From NCBI GenBank assembly GCA_900542765.1, contig UQOX01000005.1, positions 28,715 to 92,714 on the forward strand: a stretch of DNA of 64,000 nt, in the 5' to 3' direction. The notes below the pieces were generated by a model. It ran no database searches, was not told where the DNA came from, and worked only from the letters and a program-made list of their open reading frames with translations. Shown here piece by piece: positions 29,873-39,027 of the stretch (its first letter is position 1; every line of letters starts with the position of its first letter). Both the position numbers and the translations under genes were made by a program. This stretch comes from an uncultured Porphyromonadaceae bacterium. Lineage in GTDB: Bacteria > Bacteroidota > Bacteroidia > Bacteroidales > UBA11471.

Positions 29873-30658
29873 TTAATATTCAAACTCATTAGTTCCTATC
29901 GAAATATATCTAATGGCTCCTCCACTTCCAAATGGATAATCACTCACGTCTTTATTGAGATATGGTGAATCTGTAACTAAGGTACCATGAAAGCAGCATC
30001 TTTCTTTATTGAAACGAACCTTTTTTTCTTCATCATAGAAAGTCCACTCATAATTTTCAACTTTGATAACCGACCTTACTACACCACGATATACCCCTAA
30101 CACATAAGATATTTTACATGCACGAGACCTTGCAATAGCCCAATATTTCCGTGTTTTTTCATAAATGTTTATTCTCTTATAAACGCCATGGGCTTTTGCA
30201 TCATCAAAACTTCTATTCAAGCTAACCAATAATAAACAATCTTTTAGATGATCAATCTCTATCTTTTCGCAATCATAGATTGCACTTATTTCCTCCGCGG
30301 TTTTAATCCCTTCGTCCCACTGATGATGTCCACCTTGTATGTTAGCCAATACCTGTTCAGTATTAAATTTTGGATATGTAAGAAGATCTATAAGGACAGA
30401 TTCTATTTGAAAAGCCTCTTTTTCAGACAATTTATGGCGAAGTATATAATATTCAACCTTTGCTCCGGAAGCAATAATATCACGAATCAAATTCAATTTT
30501 AAAGACTCATCATCTTCTTGAAGAGCTGCCTTGCAATGTTGAAACACTCTATTTCTACACCCCTTTCCGATATAAAATATCTTATTGTTTCGAGGGTCTA
30601 TCAATGAATAGACATAAAAGCCTAATTCTTCTATAACCTTATCGCTAAATTTATCCAT
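29873..30658 (-). CDS. LEM-3-like GIY-YIG nuclease-domain protein
   Basis: 261 aa. The N-terminal third is a clear GIY-YIG domain: GFYVYSLID (13-21), FYIGKGCRNRVFQH (28-41) with the catalytic Arg, Glu86 in FQIESVLID and an Asn-Gly-Gly-like end (NIQGG, 106-110), an arrangement seen in the LEM-3-like subgroup. Residues from about 155 (IYEKTRKYWAIARSRA, YVLGVYRGVVRSVIKV) form a second beta-rich domain that I cannot name. The gene is AT-rich, lies 53 bases after an outer-membrane protein gene and 2 bases before a second GIY-YIG gene. Possible roles include DNA cleavage in defence or selfish elements; none is shown. Confidence 0.75.
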   Translation of the reverse strand: MDKFSDKVIEELGFYVYSLIDPRNNKIFYIGKGCRNRVFQHCKAALQEDDESLKLNLIRDIIASGAKVEYYILRHKLSEKEAFQIESVLIDLLTYPKFNTEQVLANIQGGHHQWDEGIKTAEEISAIYDCEKIEIDHLKDCLLLVSLNRSFDDAKAHGVYKRINIYEKTRKYWAIARSRACKISYVLGVYRGVVRSVIKVENYEWTFYDEEKKVRFNKERCCFHGTLVTDSPYLNKDVSDYPFGSGGAIRYISIGTNEFEY

Positions 30659-30711
30659 CTGTAATTTATATTCTTTTTCTCATGAAAGAAAACTCCGATC
30701 GAGAGGGAAGA

Positions 30712-31791
30712 TTATTTTTTCTTGCGCCACCGCAGCTGCTTGCGCACGGGGCTCTCTTTCTTGAACATGTCGTTGTCGATAATGACGCGGAACGTGATGA
30801 GTTGCTGCGAACACCACTTCACACCGTCGTAGTGGTGCACCGAGGAGACTTTGAGGTCGAACTTCTCATTCTGGAACGGGTGCCAATAGGCTTCGAGACG
30901 GTTGTAGACGTCGTCGCGCGTGCGATAGAAGGCCGAGCCGGTATAGAGGCTCGACGCATAGCTCTCGTAATAGGGCATGAGACAACCGCCCATATAGAGG
31001 GTGTTGTAAAGCCCCAGTTTGAACTTCTCGACACGGGCCTCGACCTGCACGCCGTGGGGCTTCACATAGTGACCGACATAGGTGCGGTCGTTCTGTGCCG
31101 ACTGCAACCAACCGACGCTCACTTTGAGCTTGTCGAACCATAAACGACCTCCCAAGTCGACCCCGACACGCGGATAGAACCAAATGTTGTCGACCACCCC
31201 GCCATCGACGCTGGTACCGGCATGGTGGTGCATCATCAGTTCATACTCGCCATATAACCACGAGAGGGGATAGTAGCGGCCCGATGTGTAAACGATGAAT
31301 CGCTCACGCGTGGTCGTGGTCTGGTGACCGTCCCAATCGCAAAAGACCTCGATATAATTTTTTTCATCGGGGATATATTGCAGGAGCAATCCGTCGATGG
31401 TATTGTCGAAAAACTTGATGGAGTCACAGAAAAAGGCGTCGCTTCCCCCCCTTACTTGCCGGCGGGGTATGATACCGGCCGAGACGTTGAATCGGCTGTC
31501 GCGGTAATTGTAAAAGAAAAGGAAATTGAAATCCATATCGCAGGCCGGCGAGCCGAAATTGCGCAAGGCGGTCGCTCCCACCTGTATCGAATTTCCCCGC
31601 CAGCCAAGCCCTACCAACGGATTGATATACCCGCCAAAGATGGTCTGAGGCCAGTTGTACTTGCTCTTTCCGTACTCCCGGTTATCAAAAGTCATGTCGA
31701 CATCGACACTCCACAAAAATTCTTGTGCCGACAGCGAGGCCGACAGGCAAAAGAGCAACGTTGCGAAACCAATTCTCCGGAGGAACTTCAT
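30712..31791 (-). CDS. outer-membrane beta-barrel protein of unknown function
   Basis: 359 aa. A signal peptide (1-22, ending SASLSAQ) is followed by a sequence of alternating aromatic strands, with WYPR/WLYGEYELMMHHHAG and FDLKVSSVHHYDGVKWCSQQ, and ends in a basic tail RKQLRWRKKK rather than the usual aromatic C-terminal residue. I do not recognise the family. The composition is like that of the chromosome core, unlike the GIY-YIG pair downstream. A minus-strand -7 box, TATTTTTG (31823-31816), lies 25 bases upstream. Confidence 0.65.
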   Translation of the reverse strand: MKFLRRIGFATLLFCLSASLSAQEFLWSVDVDMTFDNREYGKSKYNWPQTIFGGYINPLVGLGWRGNSIQVGATALRNFGSPACDMDFNFLFFYNYRDSRFNVSAGIIPRRQVRGGSDAFFCDSIKFFDNTIDGLLLQYIPDEKNYIEVFCDWDGHQTTTTRERFIVYTSGRYYPLSWLYGEYELMMHHHAGTSVDGGVVDNIWFYPRVGVDLGGRLWFDKLKVSVGWLQSAQNDRTYVGHYVKPHGVQVEARVEKFKLGLYNTLYMGGCLMPYYESYASSLYTGSAFYRTRDDVYNRLEAYWHPFQNEKFDLKVSSVHHYDGVKWCSQQLITFRVIIDNDMFKKESPVRKQLRWRKKK

Positions 31792-32128
31792 CTGATGTAT
31801 ATTTTGGAAACGCTACAAAAATACGACAAATTCATAAAGAAACGCCTATGCCCGGTTATTTTGACACACGATTTTTTTGATGTATTTATCGGAATAGTTG
31901 TCCGTTTCTTTGTGTCTCAACAGGATTCTCTTCGCGGGAGATGAAAATGGGGCGGTAGGAACGTCGTCGGGAGGTACGCTCCCATGGGTGCCACGACGGG
32001 TATTTTCCCGACTTGAAAATGTATTGCAAAGGTTTCTCTCCTATTCACACCGTTCTCCACCGGCCACAATCTTTTCAGATGGCAGGAGACGGCACACGCA
32101 ATCGGCCGTGAAAACTTCTCTCCCCCGG
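31792..32128. other. intergenic stretch without a recognisable gene
   Basis: Divergent region between an outer-membrane protein gene and the MATE gene. A frame open toward MATE exists but has no coding character. It contains inverted repeats that could fold alternatively: GGGAG 31969-31973 with CTCCC 31979-31983 inside CGTCGT/ACGACG, or GTCGGGA 31966-31972 with TCCCGAC 32006-32012. I see no RNA family or open reading frame that I can support. Confidence 0.4.
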
Positions 32129-32160
32129 TTTGCTTCTGCACTCGTCTTTCACTATCTTTG
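32129..32160 (+). promoter_or_regulatory. consensus Bacteroidetes promoter for the MATE gene
   Basis: TTTG at 32129-32132, 20-base spacer, TATCTTTG at 32153-32160, 31 bases before the ATG at 32192. This supports the chosen start over longer in-frame alternatives that would begin upstream of the promoter. Confidence 0.82.
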
Positions 32161-32191
32161 TGCCGTTTTTTTCCAAAACAGTTTGTTTTTC

Positions 32192-33544
32192 ATGACACAG
32201 TATTTCAAAAGATATACCGCACATTACCGTTCGTTGCTGACCATGGGTGTTCCCATCATGGTCGGGCAGTTGGGCGTTATCCTCACGGGGTTTGTCGACA
32301 ACATCATGGTCGGTCACCACATGACCGACGAACTGTCGGCCGCATCGTTCGTGAACAACATTTTCATGCTGCCGCTCATGTTTGCGACCGGTTTTGCCAT
32401 GGGCATCACGCCGCTTATCGGAGAACAGACGGGGCGGAACGAACTGCTGCGCGCGGGACAGACATTCCGATACGGGCTCTATGCCAACGGCATGCTGGCC
32501 ATCGCACTCATCGTCATCATGGGGACGCTCTATTTCTTCCTCGACCGGCTGGGGCTGCCGCAAGAGTTGCTGCCGCTGATGCGGCCTTATTATCTGCTGC
32601 ACCTCGTCGGGCTTGTTCCCGTGCTGTTGTTCAACGCGTTCAAGCATTTCGCCGACGGTACGACCGACACCCTCACCCCCATGTACATACTTCTGGCCAG
32701 CAACTTGCTGAACATCATTGGCAACACCCTCCTCATCTACGGATATGCCGGGTTTCCCGAATGGGGCCTTTTCGGAGCGGGTGTCTCGACGCTCATCGCC
32801 CGGGTGTTTACGATTGTGGCCGGGCTGTGGATATTCTTGTACCGGAAACGTTACCGCCGCTTCAAGGCCGGATTTTTCGGCCAACCGGGAAATGCCAAGC
32901 TCTACCGGCCCATTCTCACCATGGGCATACCCATCGCCTTGCAACTGGGTATGGAAACGGGATCGTTCAGCCTCAGCGTCATCCTCATCGGATGGATAGG
33001 CAGCACGGCCTTGGCGGCTCACCAAGTTGCCGTAACCTTCTCGACCATCGGATTCCTGCTCTATTCGGGTATCAGTGCGGCCATCACAATCGGTATCAGC
33101 AAAGCCCGCGGCAGCGGACAAAGTGAAGTGATAAGACCCATAGCCACGGCCGGTATACATCTTGTGCTGCTGCTCGTGCTGCTGGTTACAGGCGTCATGT
33201 TCTTTACCCGTCAGCATATCGGTTACATCTTCACCGACTCCCCTGATGTGGCCATGCTCGTATCGGCCATCGTCATTCCCATGATGGCTTATCAGTTGGG
33301 CGATGGCATGCAGATTTCGCTCGCCGGCGCACTGCGCGGGCTGGGTGTGGTGAAACCGATGGTGTGGATTGCTTTTGTCAGCTACTTCGTCGTGAGCCTG
33401 CCCGCCTCCTACGCATTTGCCTTTTTATGCCATGGCGAAGCCCCGGGGGTATGGTGGGGCTACCCGGTAGGTCTCTCTTGTGCGGCACTGCTCTTCTTGT
33501 GGAAGTTCTTGCAGAACAGCCGCCCCTCGGCTATCCGGCCGTAA
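32192..33544 (+). CDS. MATE-family multidrug efflux transporter
   Basis: 450 residues from the ATG that follows the promoter. Twelve hydrophobic helices in two similar halves are apparent; the first half opens with TMGVPIMVGQLGVILTGFVDNIMVGH, the classical MatE entry signature, and the second with TMGIPIALQLGMETG. These are Na+- or H+-coupled exporters of cationic drugs and metabolites; the ion cannot be told here. The stop codon is 4 bases from the stop of the convergent ygiQ gene. Confidence 0.94.
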   Translation: MTQYFKRYTAHYRSLLTMGVPIMVGQLGVILTGFVDNIMVGHHMTDELSAASFVNNIFMLPLMFATGFAMGITPLIGEQTGRNELLRAGQTFRYGLYANGMLAIALIVIMGTLYFFLDRLGLPQELLPLMRPYYLLHLVGLVPVLLFNAFKHFADGTTDTLTPMYILLASNLLNIIGNTLLIYGYAGFPEWGLFGAGVSTLIARVFTIVAGLWIFLYRKRYRRFKAGFFGQPGNAKLYRPILTMGIPIALQLGMETGSFSLSVILIGWIGSTALAAHQVAVTFSTIGFLLYSGISAAITIGISKARGSGQSEVIRPIATAGIHLVLLLVLLVTGVMFFTRQHIGYIFTDSPDVAMLVSAIVIPMMAYQLGDGMQISLAGALRGLGVVKPMVWIAFVSYFVVSLPASYAFAFLCHGEAPGVWWGYPVGLSCAALLFLWKFLQNSRPSAIRP

Positions 33545-33548
33545 GGCA

Positions 33549-35546
33549 CTATTTTTTCTTCGGCGATTTCTTCCCGGAACCGCCGATGTTCCCCTCGTTC
33601 TTGCGGTTTTTCAATTGCATGGCCTCCCGACGTTTCGCCGGGTTGAAATTGGGATTGTAAGAGGCGACCTTGGATTTGTGTGCCGGCGTCTCGAAAGGGT
33701 GAGCCCCTGCCCCACGGCCATATAATTTTCCGAGCAAATCTTCCCGTCCCATGCGATGCAAGGCTTGTTCGATGCCCCGGCGCGCTTCGGGTTTGTACCA
33801 GAAAAAGAACTGACGCTGAGCCAATTTCTCTTCGGACGTGCGGGCGGTATATATCCGTTCGCCCGTATAGGGGTCGTAACCGGTATAATATATCTCGGTG
33901 GCAAGGGTCATGGGGGTGGGCGTAAAATCCTGCACCTGTTCGAGATGGAAATGGAGACTCTTGGTAATGGCCGCCAACTCGGCCATGTCGACGGCCTCAC
34001 AAGCGGGGTGACTCGAAATGAAATAGGGTATGAGTTGCTGGTTGAGCCCCTCTTCGCGATTGATGCGTTCAAAAATGGTGCGGAACTGCTCAAACTGGCT
34101 GAATGCGGGTTTGCGCATACAACGAAGGACCCGCGACGAGGTGTGCTCGGGCGCCACTTTCAGACGCCCCGAGACATGCCGCGTAATCAGCTCCCGGGTA
34201 TATTCCCGCGAAGCGGCATTGAGGGCTTCGTCGTCATTCCGATGCAACAGCAGGTCATAACGCACGCCGCTGCCTATGAAGGAGCGTTTTATCTCCGCTT
34301 TGGCATCGACCGCCCGATAGAGGTGCAACAGCGGACGATGGTCGACCTGCATATTGGGACATACCGCAGGCCACAGACACGAAGGGCGCTTGCAAACCCG
34401 ACAAGCCGACGTCTTCTTTCCCGTCATGCGGTACATGTTGGCCGACGGCCCACCCAGGTCACTGAGATAGCCCTTGAAATCGGGCATGGCAATAATCTTG
34501 TCGACTTCACGCAAAACCGAAGCCTCGGAACGGGAAGAGATGAACTTTCCCTGATGAGCCGAAATGGTGCAGAAGGCACAACCGCCGAAACAGCCCCGAT
34601 GCAACGTTATCGAGAACTTTATCATCTCAAAGGCCGGTATCGTTCTCCCCCGATAGCGAGGGTGCGGCAGTCGGGTAAAGGGCAAGTCGTATATGGCATC
34701 GAGCTCTTCGCCGGTGATGGGCGGAAAGGGCGGGTTAATTTTCAGGGCCTGGTCGCCGCACCGCTGCCACAGGAGACGCGCCGTGTAACGGTTGGACTCC
34801 TCCTCGACCCGGCAGAAATTGCGAGCCTGCACCTTCTTGCTGCGCAAGCACTCCTCGTGCGAAGCCAGCACACAATGAGTGTCGCTCTCTTTCTCGGCGG
34901 GCAGTTCCGAGACATTCCGCACCACGACCGTCTGCGGGACATCATGCAGAGCCGAGAGGGGTTCTCCGGCCCGCAAACGTCGGGCTATCGTGCGCATCGT
35001 CTCCTCGCCCATGCCATAAGAGAGGATATCGGCACCGCTCTCGATGAGAATGCCCGGACGCAAACAGTCCTGCCAATAATCGTAGTGGGTAACGCGACGC
35101 AGGGAAGCCTCGATACCGCCGATAACCACGGGCACGTCGGGATAGAGTTGTTTGAGTATGCGGGTATAAACGATGGTGGGATAGTCGGGTCGCATGCCGG
35201 CACGGCCGTCGGGGGTATAAGCATCGTCGGAGCGCAACCGTTTGTTGGCCGTGTAGTGATTGACCATCGAATCCATGGCTCCGGCCGACACGCCGAAGAA
35301 GAGTCGTGGCCGACCCAACTTCTTGAAGTCGCGCAAGTCGTCCCGCCAGTTGGGTTGCGGCACGATAGCTACACGCAGACCTTCGGCTTCCAACACGCGA
35401 CCTATGACCGCCACGCCAAACGAAGGGTGGTCGACATAAGCGTCGCCCGAGAAGAGTATCACATCGACCCAGTCCCACCCCCGCTGTTCCAATTCCTTGC
35501 GGGTGGTGGGCAACCAGGACTGCATATCGGTACGGGGTGCTTGCAT
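33549..35546 (-). CDS. ygiQ: YgiQ-family radical SAM protein
   Basis: 665 aa, the usual length for YgiQ/UPF0313. The N-terminal part is a cobalamin-binding-like alpha/beta domain (VDVILFSGDAYVDHPSFGVAVIG). The radical SAM cluster motif CFGGCAFC (CxxxCxxC) lies near residue 315 in HRGCFGGCAFCTISAHQGK. A C-terminal region rich in Lys/Asn follows and looks disordered. Its biochemical role is not established. It starts 2 bases after uvrB, so the two are co-transcribed. Confidence 0.92.
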   Translation of the reverse strand: MQAPRTDMQSWLPTTRKELEQRGWDWVDVILFSGDAYVDHPSFGVAVIGRVLEAEGLRVAIVPQPNWRDDLRDFKKLGRPRLFFGVSAGAMDSMVNHYTANKRLRSDDAYTPDGRAGMRPDYPTIVYTRILKQLYPDVPVVIGGIEASLRRVTHYDYWQDCLRPGILIESGADILSYGMGEETMRTIARRLRAGEPLSALHDVPQTVVVRNVSELPAEKESDTHCVLASHEECLRSKKVQARNFCRVEEESNRYTARLLWQRCGDQALKINPPFPPITGEELDAIYDLPFTRLPHPRYRGRTIPAFEMIKFSITLHRGCFGGCAFCTISAHQGKFISSRSEASVLREVDKIIAMPDFKGYLSDLGGPSANMYRMTGKKTSACRVCKRPSCLWPAVCPNMQVDHRPLLHLYRAVDAKAEIKRSFIGSGVRYDLLLHRNDDEALNAASREYTRELITRHVSGRLKVAPEHTSSRVLRCMRKPAFSQFEQFRTIFERINREEGLNQQLIPYFISSHPACEAVDMAELAAITKSLHFHLEQVQDFTPTPMTLATEIYYTGYDPYTGERIYTARTSEEKLAQRQFFFWYKPEARRGIEQALHRMGREDLLGKLYGRGAGAHPFETPAHKSKVASYNPNFNPAKRREAMQLKNRKNEGNIGGSGKKSPKKK

Positions 35547-35548
35547 GG

Positions 35549-37591
35549 CTACTTCTGATTATAAAGGTCTTCGAGTTTCAACAGTTCATCGCGCAACCGG
35601 GCGGCCTCGATAAATTCCATGTTCTTGGCTGCGGCCACCATCTGACGGCGCACGTTTTCCATATTTTTTTTGAGTTGGTCCTTGCTCATGTAGCGCACCA
35701 CCGGGTCGGCCGCCAACGACACATGCACCGTATCGAACTCCTCCTCGTAAGTAGGTTGAGAAGAGACAACGGGTGCCGGTTCAACGGGCTTTTCTTCCCG
35801 GCGTGCCAATGCCGTGTTGTAGGCTTTGCGTATGGCCTGCGGCGTAATGTGATGGGCCTCGTTATAAGCCAACTGTTTTTCGCGGCGCCGGTTGGTCTCA
35901 TCGATGGTCTGCTGCATACTCTCGGTAATGCGGTCGGCATACATGATGACACGGCCGTTGAGGTTGCGTGCCGCCCGGCCGGCCGTCTGCGTGAGCGAGC
36001 GATGCGAACGCAGAAAGCCCTCCTTGTCGGCATCGAGTATCGCCACGAGCGAGACCTCGGGCAGGTCGAGCCCCTCCCGCAACAGGTTCACCCCGATAAG
36101 GACATCGTACACGCCCTTGCGCAGGTCGTCGATAATCTGTATGCGGTCGAGCGTGTCGACATCGGAGTGGATATAGTTGCAATGTATGTCGAGACGCAGC
36201 AGATAAGCATTCAACTCCTCGGCCATGCGCTTGGTGAGGGTCGTGACGAGAACCCGCTCGTTGCGCTCGACCCGTTGCTGTATCTCTTCGAGCAGGTCGT
36301 CGATTTGGTTGAGGCTGGGACGTACCTCGATGACGGGGTCGAGCAGACCGGTGGGCCGGATTACCTGCTCCACGACCACCCCTTCGCTGCGCATCAGTTC
36401 ATAATCGGCCGGCGTCGCGCTCACATAAATGACCTGCGGCACCAGCGACTCAAACTCGGCAAAGGTCAACGGACGGTTGTCGATGGCGGCGGGCAGGCGG
36501 AAGCCATATTCCACGAGATTGACTTTCCGGGAATTGTCACCGCCATACATGGCGCGTATCTGCGGCACGGTAACATGGCTCTCGTCGATAATCACCAGGA
36601 AATCCTTGGGAAAATAGTCGAGCAGACAGAAAGGGCGGGTTCCGGGCATACGCCCGTCGAAATAGCGGGAGTAGTTTTCGATACCCGAGCAGTATCCCAC
36701 CTCCTTTATCATTTCGAGGTCATAGGTGACCCGTTCATAGATGCGTTTGGCTTCGAGCTCCTTGCCTATCGACTTGAAAAATTCGACCTGACGTCCCAAA
36801 TCGAGCGTTATCTCATCGACGGCGCGGTTGATGCGCTCTTTGGTCGTGACGAAAATGTTGGCCGGATAAATGTTGTAGCTGTCAAAACGGGAAACGGTAT
36901 ATCCCGTAGAGGGGTCGACACTCTCTATGGAGTCAATCTCATCTCCCCAAAACGTGACGCGCACAATCTCATCTTGATAAGCGGGATAGACGTCGACCGT
37001 GTCGCCCTTGACCCGGAAATTACCGCGTTGCAGGTCGACCTCGTTGCGCGAATAAAGGCCGTCGACCAGTCGTCGGAGAAAATCATTCCGTTCCATGCGC
37101 TCCCCCACCTTCACCTCGATCATGTTACTATGGAAATCTTCGGGATTCCCTATGCCATAGAGACAGGAGACCGACGAAACGACGATGACGTCTTTCCTCC
37201 CCGACAAAAGCGACGAAGTGGCAGCAAGACGCAAGCGGTCGATTTCTTCATTGATGGCCAAATCCTTCTCGATGTAGGTATCGGTCGTGGGGATATAAGC
37301 CTCGGGTTGATAATAGTCGTAATATGAAACAAAATACTCGACGGCATTGTCGGGGAAGAAATTCTTAAACTCGCTATACAGTTGCGCCGCCAACGTCTTG
37401 TTGTGGCTAAGAATGAGCGTGGGCTTCTGCACCCGCTCTATGACGTTGGCCATCGTGAAGGTTTTTCCCGAGCCGGTAACACCCAAGAGCGTTTGCGCCG
37501 GCAGACCTTCGACAATCCCGCGGGAAAGCTCGGCAATGGCTTCGGGCTGATCTCCGGTAGGACTATATGGCGAAACAATTTTGAACGGCAT
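35549..37591 (-). CDS. uvrB: excinuclease ABC subunit B
   Basis: 680 residues from the ATG at 37591 (MPFKIVSPYSPTGDQPEAI), chosen by family alignment; an upstream in-frame start adds 18 residues. UvrB is the damage-verification helicase of nucleotide excision repair, loaded by UvrA and recruiting UvrC. Walker A GVTGSGKTF, the beta-hairpin region YYDYYQPEAYIP, motif DESHVTVPQ, the RTAGRAARN motif VI (read as TQTAGRAARNLNG) and a C-terminal UVR domain (AAKNMEFIEAARLRDEL) are present. A consensus promoter precedes it. Confidence 0.97.
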   Translation of the reverse strand: MPFKIVSPYSPTGDQPEAIAELSRGIVEGLPAQTLLGVTGSGKTFTMANVIERVQKPTLILSHNKTLAAQLYSEFKNFFPDNAVEYFVSYYDYYQPEAYIPTTDTYIEKDLAINEEIDRLRLAATSSLLSGRKDVIVVSSVSCLYGIGNPEDFHSNMIEVKVGERMERNDFLRRLVDGLYSRNEVDLQRGNFRVKGDTVDVYPAYQDEIVRVTFWGDEIDSIESVDPSTGYTVSRFDSYNIYPANIFVTTKERINRAVDEITLDLGRQVEFFKSIGKELEAKRIYERVTYDLEMIKEVGYCSGIENYSRYFDGRMPGTRPFCLLDYFPKDFLVIIDESHVTVPQIRAMYGGDNSRKVNLVEYGFRLPAAIDNRPLTFAEFESLVPQVIYVSATPADYELMRSEGVVVEQVIRPTGLLDPVIEVRPSLNQIDDLLEEIQQRVERNERVLVTTLTKRMAEELNAYLLRLDIHCNYIHSDVDTLDRIQIIDDLRKGVYDVLIGVNLLREGLDLPEVSLVAILDADKEGFLRSHRSLTQTAGRAARNLNGRVIMYADRITESMQQTIDETNRRREKQLAYNEAHHITPQAIRKAYNTALARREEKPVEPAPVVSSQPTYEEEFDTVHVSLAADPVVRYMSKDQLKKNMENVRRQMVAAAKNMEFIEAARLRDELLKLEDLYNQK

Positions 37592-37615
37592 CGTTGTTGA
37601 ATGGGATTTTATCGA

Positions 37616-37646
37616 CAAAGATAATGAATGCTCTTCTTTGTGCAAA
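37616..37646 (-). promoter_or_regulatory. consensus Bacteroidetes promoter for uvrB
   Basis: Read on the minus strand: TTTG (37646-37643), 19-base spacer, TATCTTTG (37623-37616), 25 bases before the uvrB ATG. An 8-base inverted repeat, TTGTTGAA 37594-37601 and TTCAACAA 37649-37656, brackets the promoter and the start of the message. Confidence 0.8.
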
Positions 37647-37730
37647 GGTTCAACAAGAATTAAAAAGGAAACACGAAAAAGATGAATATCGAAAAAGAGT
37701 GAGATAATGCGTTAAATTTCTCTTTTTTAC

Positions 37731-37761
37731 TTTCATAATTCTCCCTGATTGTCTAACTTTG
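37731..37761 (+). promoter_or_regulatory. promoter for bamD-rpoZ
   Basis: TTTC at 37731-37734 (one mismatch to TTTG), 19-base spacer, TAACTTTG at 37754-37761; the bamD ATG is 20 bases downstream. Confidence 0.7.
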
Positions 37762-37780
37762 CGCAGTTATTCGTGTTCCT

Positions 37781-38593
37781 ATGATAAAGAAAGCGGCATA
37801 TTTGGGCATACTTCTGTTGATTTGCGCGTCGTGCGGCGAATACTACAAAGTGCAGAAAAGCACCGACTTGGACGTGAAATACCAGTATGCCAAGAAGTGC
37901 TTCGACACCGGCAAGTACAACCGAGCCTACACGCTGCTCGAAGACCTGGTTGCCGTGTTCAAAGGCACCGACAAGGGCGAAGAATCGCTCTACCTGTTGT
38001 CGCTAAGCCATTTTATGGCCAAGAACTATGACACGGCCGGAGACTACTTTGCCACATACTACCGCAGCTATCCCAAGGGCGAATATACCGAAATGGCTCG
38101 CTACTATTCGGGATTGAGTTACTACAACGACTCCCCCGACCCCCGTCTCGACCAAGCCATTACCTACAAAGCCATGGAGGAGTTGCAGATGTATATCGAC
38201 TACTATCCCCGGGGTGAAAAGGTGACCGAGGCGCAGGATATGATTGTGAAACTGCAAGAGAAACTGGTCGAAAAAGAGTACTTAAACGCCACCACCTATC
38301 TCAACATCGGGAACTACTTGGGACGCAACTATTTCGAATCGGCCGTCATCACCGCACAGAACGCCCTGAAAACATTCCCCTATACCCAGAAAAAAGAAGA
38401 CCTCCTCATGCTCATTTTACGAGCCCGCTACAAGGAGGCCGAAGAGAGTATCCAGGAGAAAAAAGGGGAACGTTATAGAAACACCATCGATGAATACTAC
38501 GCCTACATCAACGAATTTCCCGACGGGAAATACCAAAAAGAGGCCGAGAGCATTTTCAAAAATGCCAGCAAGTATATCGACGACATAGATTAA
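37781..38593 (+). CDS. bamD: outer-membrane assembly lipoprotein BamD
   Basis: 270 residues. The signal peptide ends in a lipobox, ICASC, giving a lipid-anchored mature start CGEYYK. Tandem TPR-like helices follow: YQYAKKCFDTGKYNRAYTLLEDL, LYLLSLSHFMAKNYDTAGDYFATYYRSYP, and further units to the end. BamD is the essential TPR lipoprotein of the BAM complex that inserts beta-barrel proteins in the outer membrane. The next gene, rpoZ, starts 19 bases later and shares the promoter, an arrangement I know from other Bacteroidales. Confidence 0.92.
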   Translation: MIKKAAYLGILLLICASCGEYYKVQKSTDLDVKYQYAKKCFDTGKYNRAYTLLEDLVAVFKGTDKGEESLYLLSLSHFMAKNYDTAGDYFATYYRSYPKGEYTEMARYYSGLSYYNDSPDPRLDQAITYKAMEELQMYIDYYPRGEKVTEAQDMIVKLQEKLVEKEYLNATTYLNIGNYLGRNYFESAVITAQNALKTFPYTQKKEDLLMLILRARYKEAEESIQEKKGERYRNTIDEYYAYINEFPDGKYQKEAESIFKNASKYIDDID

Positions 38594-38612
38594 AAACAAA
38601 CCGAAATAAAAA

Positions 38613-38948
38613 ATGGACTACAAGAAAACCAACGCACCGACCAACACCGTAACCCGTGACGTCATCGCCCTTTCGAGCGACACCGGCAACGTTTATGAAA
38701 CGATACGCATTATCGGCAAACGTGCCAACCAGATAAGCGTGGAAATGAAAAACGACTTGGAAAAGAAGTTGCAAGAGTTTGCCTCATACAACGACAATCT
38801 CGAAGAGGTCTTTGAAAACCGCGAACAAATCGAGATTTCGCGCTACTATGAGAAATTGCCGAAACCGACCCTCATCGCCACCCAGGAATATCTCGAAGGC
38901 AAGGTTTACTATAAAATTCCCATGGCCGAGAAAAACGAAGAAATCTAA
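38613..38948 (+). CDS. rpoZ: RNA polymerase omega-like subunit
   Basis: 111 aa. MDYKKTNAPTNTVTRD is the conserved N-terminus of the Bacteroidetes omega/Rpb6-type subunit, and TGNVYETIRIIGKRANQIS matches the central helix that wraps the beta' subunit's C-terminal tail. Omega helps fold and hold beta' in the polymerase. Second gene of the bamD operon, followed at once by a strong terminator. Confidence 0.88.
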   Translation: MDYKKTNAPTNTVTRDVIALSSDTGNVYETIRIIGKRANQISVEMKNDLEKKLQEFASYNDNLEEVFENREQIEISRYYEKLPKPTLIATQEYLEGKVYYKIPMAEKNEEI

Positions 38949-38963
38949 TCTTGATGTCATAAG

Positions 38964-39010
38964 AACAGAGAAGCCGAAGCGGAAAAAATTCCTGCTTCGG
39001 CTTCTCTGTT
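38964..39010. terminator. bidirectional terminator, rpoZ / GH43-like
   Basis: Perfect 17-bp stem (38964-38980 with 38994-39010) plus an inner GGAA/TTCC extension. It lies between the convergent rpoZ and GH43-like genes, 15 bases after the rpoZ stop. Confidence 0.82.
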
Positions 39011-39027
39011 TTCTCACGCACCGACAT

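Noticed and set aside
31898..32191. In-frame N-terminal extension of the MATE protein by 98 residues
   Set aside because: The consensus promoter at 32129-32160 lies downstream of that start, and the extension has no membrane or family character.
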